This document shows positions 57,301 to 64,000 of a DNA stretch of 64,000 nt, one piece after another. This DNA comes from Gonatopus flavifemur. Taxonomy: Eukaryota; Arthropoda; Insecta; Hymenoptera; Dryinidae. Under the pieces are notes generated by a model. It saw only the letters and a list, made by a program, of their open reading frames with translations. It ran no database searches and was not told the origin of the DNA. Position 1 is the stretch's first letter. Each line of letters begins with the position of its first letter. The translations under genes and the position numbers were made by a program. The stretch is taken from the NCBI GenBank assembly GCA_018340375.1, contig JAFFJZ010000026.1, positions 2,046,001 through 2,110,000 of the forward strand, given 5' to 3'.

Positions 57301-58140
57301 CTCAGATGGATTAGAAGGATCTTTGGCTATTTTTTTGATAATTAGTTTCCCCTCAACCGTTCTCCAATGACATTTGACGCTGCACCCGGGCCACCATATT
57401 GGATTTCCAGAAAAGCCACATCTTTTCAAGAACTAGGGAACTGTAGCTTCAAAATGAGCCCATGCTCATTCCTGTACGTCGCTCCAATTTTTCGGCAGAG
57501 GGGGTGGCTGATTTCACGAAGAATGCCCCATATGTATATACATGTACATAAAATCTTGTTGTCTCGTCGATTAACATGCTCATAGAATCTTTCTCTTTCA
57601 ATCTCAACATATCTATGTGAATACTATCTTACCGCTAGTGTAGACCTAATATTTTCTATTCAATCCCTTCTACCTCTAGTGCAGACTCAGAATTAATTAT
57701 TGTTTGTTATGGCTTACCGACCCACATCTCCTCCTAACACGAAACCTCCCTCTGAATATTGTTCAGAATTACCCGCACATAGCTTTATCTGCCTTCATTC
57801 CAATTCTTCAAGTTTCTTCCAGAATCTCCTTCCATATCAATGAACAAAGATAACTTCCAACCACAAAAGAAAAAATTGTTCACGTGTAACACCTGCCGCA
57901 CAATGGAACAATATGAAGAAGACGCGGGAAGATGCAGAGGGAGAGGCCGGGCATACCGGAGGGGTTGTGTTCGAAAACTCGTGTTTTGAGGCTCTAAACA
58001 TTGTGACACCTGGTGTAGAACGAGGCGTACTACAGTGTGATTTCGAAGAACGGGGCTTGAAGTATAATCTATTGTATTTATAACCTCGCCTGTCAAGTCA
58101 GTTTATGTGTCGTTTATTTGCATGGTTCACACTGACCTGG
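57301..58140. other. no gene recognised
   Basis: Mixed composition. A minus-strand open frame (58096-57785) has no recognisable motif. Confidence 0.45.
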
Positions 58141-58275
58141 AAAGTCAGGGAAAATCAGGGAAAGTCAGGGAAATTAGAAAAGGTCAGGGAAAGTCAGGGA
58201 AATCAAAGAAGGTCAGGGAAAGTCAGGGAAGTGAAAAATAATCAGGGAAAGTCAGGGAAATCAAGAGAGTTAGGG
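58141..58275. repeat. GTCAGGGAAA minisatellite
   Basis: About a dozen copies of GTCAGGGAAA or TCAGGGAAAG with short AT-rich interruptions. Confidence 0.88.
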
Positions 58276-59475
58276 AATCGACTAAAACGTAGTGACAATT
58301 CTTTTTTCGAACAAATCATTTGAAATTCAGAATTTTTGCTTTTCACAGGCGTAGGGAAGGTCTTGGAGAAAACCCCCTAGAACTTTTGGTTTTTTTCCTA
58401 TCAATTGAATTCCGAGTAATTAGATAGAAAAAACGTCCTCGAATGTTGGTATTCTCTTGAGTTATGTGAATATTATCCATATTTTATCTGTGCTTTCATT
58501 CTCATCTGATGAATGATTTTGTACAGTTGAACAATCGAATTGTGCACCGAATGAAACAGTTCTTATCACAACATGAGATAAAAATGAAAGACACAATATA
58601 ATCGATTCATATGTTTGCATTGTGTGCTTTGTTCCTTTTTTTTTATTTTTGGTGAATTCTACTGCTAGTTTCTGTTCAAATGTTTGTTCCTTTCTTCAAT
58701 TTTGATATTTTGAGTTTTATTCAATATGAATCAATCAATATACATTATAATAAAGATTGGTTATTTTCACGCGTACATAATCTTTGCATTGCAGTTAAAA
58801 TTGGGAACATTTTTTCATAATCTTCTGAAACTCACTCAATCTTACGTACACGCAGAGAAAAATGCTTGCTGAAAAAATAACTTCGGTAAATCTTCTCTGC
58901 TGAATTGGCAAAAGGTTTGGTGTTACCGCAAAAATCTTGCTTGCAAGATATTTGCTGATTCAGTAATGTTTCTAGTAGTCTATATACCTCCAATGCCGGA
59001 TTGCTGGATCAGCAACCCAATAAACATCTTAAGAGATCAGTCTAAAAGATATCTTGAAGAGATCTAAAAGATGTCTTATGCAACAAATTCAGATATGTTT
59101 GAGATGTCTGACAGAAGAACATCTTTTAGATATCTTTCTGGAGTGAAAATTCTGGAGAATTTTCCTCCATAAATCACATCCTTCAATTATGAGGAAATTT
59201 GTATTTCGCTGAAAATGAAGGATTTTTTCCTTATTTTTGAAGACTATTCCTTCTTGTAGGAGTTGAATTCCTCAGACATTAACGAATAAATCATTAAATC
59301 ATACTGGAAGATTCTCTAAAGTGTTACGGCCTCTAAGACAACTGTGGTACACGCAGAACAATCAGAACTTGTATCAACATTCAGTCGCAATTTTCTGTCA
59401 ATGGAAAAACGTATGTGCAATTTGTCTATTCCCACCTCAATTCTTACAAATGTATATGAACAATACTTCTCAATT
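58276..59475. other. mostly featureless, with one AAGATATCTT relic
   Basis: 59030-59130 holds TAAAAGATATCTTGAAGAG and related words like the foldback at 976-2100, inside ATCTTTTAGA-type dyads. The remainder has no supported feature. Confidence 0.5.
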
Positions 59476-61211
59476 TTAGAATAGAATAGAATAGAATATT
59501 TATTGCTTATAAGGATTACATAGACCCTCTAGCAAGGGGGTGAAGTTGTACACAAGGATTCGTCGCCTATAATAGAATGTGAATAATATGATATCACAAT
59601 CTTAACCTATCTTAAGTATCTAAGCTATAGAATACATTTACAATCTAATAATAGCATGACGTTTTCCCAGTCGACTATTTGCTTGCATCTGTAGTTCATT
59701 GTTCACCTATTACAAACGCTCTAAGTGATAATACAATAGCCATATATATATATATAGATTCTTTAGCTCAACTTTGCATGTGATGTTAAGGAGATCTTTA
59801 ACAGTATTTACCTTCAAGTAATGGGCTCTAAAGTGAGAATATATCGGACATCTTAGTAAGATATGAGTAACGTCCTCCAGTTCTTGGAGGTTACAAATTG
59901 TACAAATATTCTTAGGCGTGATTATATACAAGATCCTGTTAATTCTGAACTTAAGACTATAGTTGTTTGCTAATCTAAGGTTGGCCAGCACTCTTTGCCA
60001 TTCAGAGGGAAATCTGAGCATGAGATAGCTGGCTGGATTTGAGGAGGAACCGAGTGAAATAATCCCATGACAGAAGGTGGTTCTCTGATACCTATCCATA
60101 TCAATCCTTCTCAGGTGTTGCGCATAGGCGAGAAAAATGGCCTCTCCGTTCCTTCTCAAATCCTCCAGGTTCAAATTATCCCAGACATGCACGAAACTCG
60201 TAGTCACGAAGAAGTCTCGCAATTGTAGGGCCCAATTAAACTTCTTAGAACTCGGATAGTTCTTCGCCAGATGATACAGTCGGAAAAAACACTCTCTGAG
60301 TACACGATTTTCCTTCATTTTCAGCAGCTTAATACGCCAATTCCAAGCCAGTGTCATGACTCTATAGCCTAACGGCATGATGCCCAGTTCCAGTCTCAAC
60401 GCATACCCCGGGGTACATCTCGGGAGAGCCAAGATTTTCTTGAAGATCTCAACTTGGATGATTTCTATTTTGTCAACATATCTAAGCCCCCAAAATGCCA
60501 CCCCGTAGAGGAGCGTTGAAACCACCATTGAATCGTACAATCTCATTTTGGTGGGCCATGCATCCGACTTGCCTTTTGCAAGCAGTGTTAGAACTGCTCC
60601 GGTCGCAATCCTGGCTTTTCTGATGGCCTTCTCGGCTGCCCCGAGCCCTAGTGTAGAACTCCTAAATTCTATGCCTAAATAGTCAGTGCTACTCTGAACC
60701 TCAAAATGCTCTTGATCGATTGAGTATATGTGCTTTTTCGCTACTCTTACGCTCCCGGTCCTGTTGCAGGGGATAATTTTAGTTTTAGCGGTGTTAATCA
60801 AGAGGCCGTTCCTTTTACAGTGAGTGAGGAGAACCTCGAGTTTTTTTATTGTATCGGCAAATGAGTGCGAAAATATTACCAGATCGTCCGCAAAAATATG
60901 CATTAAAATATCCCTCGCTTCCCCTATGCTTAATCCCCCGCAACCATTTTCTCTAAAAAAGTCTTCGATGTCAGCCAAGAACAGGACAAGAAGTAAAGGG
61001 CTGAGGGCTTCGCCTTGGAGGACCCCCTCCGTGATCTCAAATGCTTGAGGAAGCGAGGTTCCCACTTTGACCTGTGCTGAGGCTACATTGTAGAATTATC
61101 TCAATACTCTGATATACTTCGCACTGATACCCATAGTGAATAACTTGGACCATAACAGGTTGTGTTTGACTGAGTCGAAGGCCCTTTCAAAATCCACAAC
61201 TATCGCATCAT
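59476..61211 (-). pseudogene. non-LTR reverse transcriptase, C-terminal half of a LINE
   Basis: The 3' tail is a GAATA repeat at about 59478-59500. The main frame (61065-59710, 451 residues) holds GVLQGEALSPLLLVLFLADI, HIFADDLVIF (active site), STDYLGIEF, a thumb region, and a C-terminal CX2CX9HX4C knuckle (CTICNLQELEDVTHILLRC). Upstream in frame, beyond one TAA near 61103, is VVDFERAFDSVKHNLLW, the first acidic block. The 5' part is cut off by the RTE element at 61212. Clade not assigned. Confidence 0.85.
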
Positions 61212-61233
61212 CATCATCATGAAGTAATCAGTC

Positions 61234-62394
61234 TTACGACTGGTTTGATGAAACCCTCCACCCCTGTCTATTATCCGCCAAACGTTTAATTTCTACATAT
61301 CTACTACATCCCTTGTCTTGTACGATTTGCTTCATATAACTTGCTCTAGGTCTACCTTTACCAGTTTTACCATTCATTTTCCCTTCCAATATTGTTTTCA
61401 ATAAACTCTCATGCCGTAATGTGTGTCCTATAAGATTGCTTCTCCTTTTCACGATGTGTTTCAAAAGATTTCTTTCTTCATTTATCTGCTCGAGTACTTC
61501 TTCATTTTTGACTTTGTCTATCCATTTTATTCTGAGCATCCTCCTATAACACCACATTTCAAAAGCTTCAAGTCTTCGTTGATCAGTTTTCCCTATTGTC
61601 CAAGTTTCGCAACCATATAATGCTGTGCTCCAAACGTAACTTTTCAAGAATTTCTTCCTTACTTCCAAGCTTATATTTTTTGAGCATAATAACTGTCTCT
61701 TTTGATAAAAAGCCTGTTTCCCTTGTGCTATTCTTGCTCTTATATCTCTTTCGCTTTTGCCGTTCTCTGTAATTATGCTTCCTAGATATTTGAATTCTTT
61801 CACCTGTTCAATTGTCTCGGTATCTATTTTGATTCTCGTTCTTCTAGCTGTTTTCGCTGCTGTACACATCATGAATTTTGTTTTGTCCTTATTTATATTC
61901 ATACAATAGTTTTCCAATAATATTGTTCTCATGGTGTTGAGAATATTTTCTAACTCAGTACTACTCGTGGCCAATATAGCTATGTCATCCGCGAATCTCA
62001 ACATACTTATATTTTCTCCCTGAATCTGTAATTTGGATTGAATTTCCTCCTTCACTTCGTTCATTGCTCCTTCTATATATAAATTGAAAATCAGTGGCGA
62101 TAATGAGCATCCTTGTCTCACCCCTCTTCTTATTTGTGCTTCCCCTTCCTGACCCTCTATGTCTATTATTGCACTTTGATTCTTATATAATTCGTATATT
62201 ATTCTTCTATCTTTATAATTTATTCCCACCTTCTTCAGGATCGCAAACATCTTCTCCCAGTCCAGATTATCGAAAGCCTTTTGTATATCTACAAAACCTA
62301 TGTACACAGATTTCTTCAGCGCTATCCTTTTCTCTATTACTGCCCTGAGTGCTAAGATTGCTTCTCGCGTTCCCCTATTTTTTTTTAAAACCAA
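61234..62394 (-). CDS. RTE reverse transcriptase, 3' part in shifted frame
   Basis: Continues the polymerase: RGTREAILALRAVIEKRIAL, VDIQKAFDNLDWEKMF (first acidic block), GVRQGCSLSPLIFNLYIEGA, MLRFADDIAIL (active site), FKYLGSIITENG, SYVWSTALYGCETWTI, and a C-terminal basic region ending WRVSSNQS. It overlaps the upstream frame by about 20 bases at the A-run and is otherwise uninterrupted, so the element is either recently dead or broken only by a sequencing slip. Confidence 0.87.
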   Translation of the reverse strand: MVLKKNRGTREAILALRAVIEKRIALKKSVYIGFVDIQKAFDNLDWEKMFAILKKVGINYKDRRIIYELYKNQSAIIDIEGQEGEAQIRRGVRQGCSLSPLIFNLYIEGAMNEVKEEIQSKLQIQGENISMLRFADDIAILATSSTELENILNTMRTILLENYCMNINKDKTKFMMCTAAKTARRTRIKIDTETIEQVKEFKYLGSIITENGKSERDIRARIAQGKQAFYQKRQLLCSKNISLEVRKKFLKSYVWSTALYGCETWTIGKTDQRRLEAFEMWCYRRMLRIKWIDKVKNEEVLEQINEERNLLKHIVKRRSNLIGHTLRHESLLKTILEGKMNGKTGKGRPRASYMKQIVQDKGCSRYVEIKRLADNRQGWRVSSNQS

Positions 62395-64000
62395 ACTGAT
62401 CCTCTGCCAATCTACTCTCTATTTTATTTTCCATCCTCCTGTATATAATTTTGGTCAGTATTTTCGAAGCATGTGAAGTTGAACTGATCGTTCTGTAGTT
62501 CTCGCATTTGTCTGCCCCTTGTTTTTTCGGGATAGCGACAATTTTATTCTTTTGGAAATCTTCCGGTACTTCTCCTTTTTCGTACATATCTCTAATCAAT
62601 TCAAACAGTGCGTCGCGAGTTCCTTCACTGGAGGCTTTTATAACGTCCGCACTTATGCCATCTATGCCTGGCGCTTTATTATGTTTCAATTCTTTCAAAG
62701 CCTTGTCGAATTCTGATCTCAATATCGAATCTCCCAATTCTTCCTCATCTACATCCTCCTCCTTCTCTAATAGTGCTATATCATCGTTTCCTCTATACAA
62801 GTCTTCCAAATGATTGATCCACTGTTCTATTTTCTCTTCCGTTTTTATCAATTGTCGTCCTAGAGAGTTTCTAATCTTATGGCTTCTAGATTTCATTTGT
62901 CCGAAAAATCTTTTAATAATCCTATATGCTTCATCTATTTTTCCTGAATGCAATCTTATTTCTATTTCCTGACATTTCTCTTCTAACCACTGTTCTTTTG
63001 CTTTCCTTGATTCTCTTATTATTTTATTTCTCAATGATTTGTATCGTTGCTGGCCTTCTTGGCTATCATTATTCTTGTATTTTCTTCTTTCATTTATCAA
63101 TTCTAAAATTTCTCCCGTTATCCATGGGTTTTTAGCTTCTACTCCATCATTCTTCAAAATCTTATCCGCACATTCTCTTATATTCCCCTTCATCTTTGTC
63201 CATCTCCTCTCTATTCCCAAGTCTTTCTCTTTTTGATCTCCCAATTTTTCATCCAACATTTTCTCGAATGCCTCATGTGTTTGTTTTTGCTTGAGGTTCT
63301 TCAAATTCCATCTTTTCTGCATTTTCCTTTTCTTCTTCAGAGATTTGAATTTTAGAGAACATTTCATCATCAACATATTATGATCACTATCTATATCTGC
63401 ACCGGGATAAGTTTTACAGTTTTTCACTTGGTTTCTAAATCTTTGTTTCACTAATATGTAATCAATTTGGTATTTTGCTGTATCTCCTGGCATTTTCCAA
63501 GTGTAGATTCTTCTTGGATGATTTTCGAATAAAGTGTTTGTGATAACCATCTTATGATTTTCACAAAATTCGACTAAACGTTGTCCTCTATCGTTCCTCC
63601 TCCCTAACGTGAAATCTCCTATAATGTTGTCCTCTTCTCCTTGTCCTACTACCGCATTCCAATCCCCCATCACTATCAAATTCTCTTCTCCCTTCACATA
63701 TTCTATCACTTCTTCTATTTCTTCGTACGTTTTTTCAATATCTTCCTTCGAATATGCAGATGTGAGCATGTATACTTGGACTATGACTGTGTCTACCGGT
63801 TTTGTTCTGATTCTAACCATCATCAGACGTTCATTATGTTGCAAATAATTTTCTATTCTATCTCCTACTCTTTTATGCATTACAATTCCTACACCTGCTT
63901 GACCGTTCTTTGATCCTGTATGAATTATTCTATAATCCCCACTCCAGAAATCGCCCTCTTGTGGCCATCTCATTTCGCTAATCCCCATTACGTCTATATT
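62375..64000 (-). CDS. RTE endonuclease and 5' reverse-transcriptase half (partial)
   Basis: Open from the window edge; the first in-window Met is at 63988 (MGISEMRWPQEGDFWSGDYR) but in-frame codons precede it. APE-type endonuclease signatures are visible: GVGIVMHKRVGDRIENY, VMGDWNAVVGQGEED, QIDYILVKQRFRN and DSDHNMLMMK. These resemble the RTE-derived domain of craniofacial development protein 2. After a charged linker come HNKAPGIDGISADVIKASSE and RLAEDQFGFKKK, the start of the polymerase. Translation ends in an A-run at about 62385 where the frame slips. Confidence 0.85.
   Translation of the reverse strand, partial: NIDVMGISEMRWPQEGDFWSGDYRIIHTGSKNGQAGVGIVMHKRVGDRIENYLQHNERLMMVRIRTKPVDTVIVQVYMLTSAYSKEDIEKTYEEIEEVIEYVKGEENLIVMGDWNAVVGQGEEDNIIGDFTLGRRNDRGQRLVEFCENHKMVITNTLFENHPRRIYTWKMPGDTAKYQIDYILVKQRFRNQVKNCKTYPGADIDSDHNMLMMKCSLKFKSLKKKRKMQKRWNLKNLKQKQTHEAFEKMLDEKLGDQKEKDLGIERRWTKMKGNIRECADKILKNDGVEAKNPWITGEILELINERRKYKNNDSQEGQQRYKSLRNKIIRESRKAKEQWLEEKCQEIEIRLHSGKIDEAYRIIKRFFGQMKSRSHKIRNSLGRQLIKTEEKIEQWINHLEDLYRGNDDIALLEKEEDVDEEELGDSILRSEFDKALKELKHNKAPGIDGISADVIKASSEGTRDALFELIRDMYEKGEVPEDFQKNKIVAIPKKQGADKCENYRTISSTSHASKILTKIIYRRMENKIESRLAEDQFGFKKK

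Larger units (their letters stand above)
61212..64000 (-). mobile_element. RTE-type LINE inserted in another LINE, 5' end outside the window
   Basis: The 3' end is a short GATGATGATG tail directly abutting the interrupted LINE, with almost no 3' UTR, as usual for RTE. It carries endonuclease and reverse-transcriptase frames that are open except for one slip in an A-run. The minus strand remains open to the window edge. Confidence 0.85.

Noticed and set aside
57785..58096. 103-residue minus-strand frame
   Set aside because: No motif recognised and no splice or start support.

Overview
The window reads as AT-rich arthropod (most likely insect) nuclear DNA made almost entirely of transposable elements, live and dead. 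The evidence is a mariner transposase, non-LTR retrotransposons, a THAP/P-element transposase gene and a CACTA-like transposase gene with GT-AG introns, and more than twenty short inverted-repeat elements (MITEs). No ordinary cellular gene could be recognised. The insect order cannot be told from the sequence.

Region 1 (1-13.4 kb) is a nest of insertions. A relic inverted-repeat pair (2713-11548) encloses a TA-flanked MITE (2818-11215). That MITE was split by an 8.1-kb non-autonomous hAT-like element (2843-10933) with a perfect 8-bp target duplication. The hAT-like element holds a foldback element (4473-8251) and a 1.18-kb palindrome (9684-10867). The foldback holds a mariner element (6562-7855) with an open transposase frame. 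Upstream are a dead mariner (1-330), a tandem pair of 126-bp hairpins, and a foldback rich in AAGATATCTT that carries a tRNA-like segment (976-2100).

Region 2 (13.6-37 kb) holds a broken DUF7869-like gene with an exact 462-bp tandem duplication (14015-15423). Next come a six-exon BEN-domain gene on the minus strand (18853-23885) and, diverging from it, a CACTA/CMC-like transposase gene on the plus strand (24741-28985). Both keep matched splice phases but carry one and three in-frame stops. Two further transposon-like pseudogenes (31260-31884 and 33437-34906) lie among microsatellites and tandem repeats.

Region 3 (37.3-56.1 kb) is one minus-strand P-element/THAP9-like transposase pseudogene spread over about 19 kb. 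A 9.6-kb foldback with a 7-bp target duplication (ACCAGGT) interrupts one exon; deleting it restores the frame. That foldback itself contains a LINE (45311-49585), a second copy of the AAGATATCTT foldback (49591-50749) and a 1.9-kb unknown insertion. Region 4 (56-64 kb) has tandem repeats and a LINE interrupted by an RTE-type LINE whose frames are open apart from one slip in an A-run and which runs off the window end.

The genes do not form a host pathway. They are mobile-element enzymes and DNA-binding partners. The most unusual pairing is the divergent BEN-domain gene and CACTA-like transposase, which may be two genes of a single large transposon.
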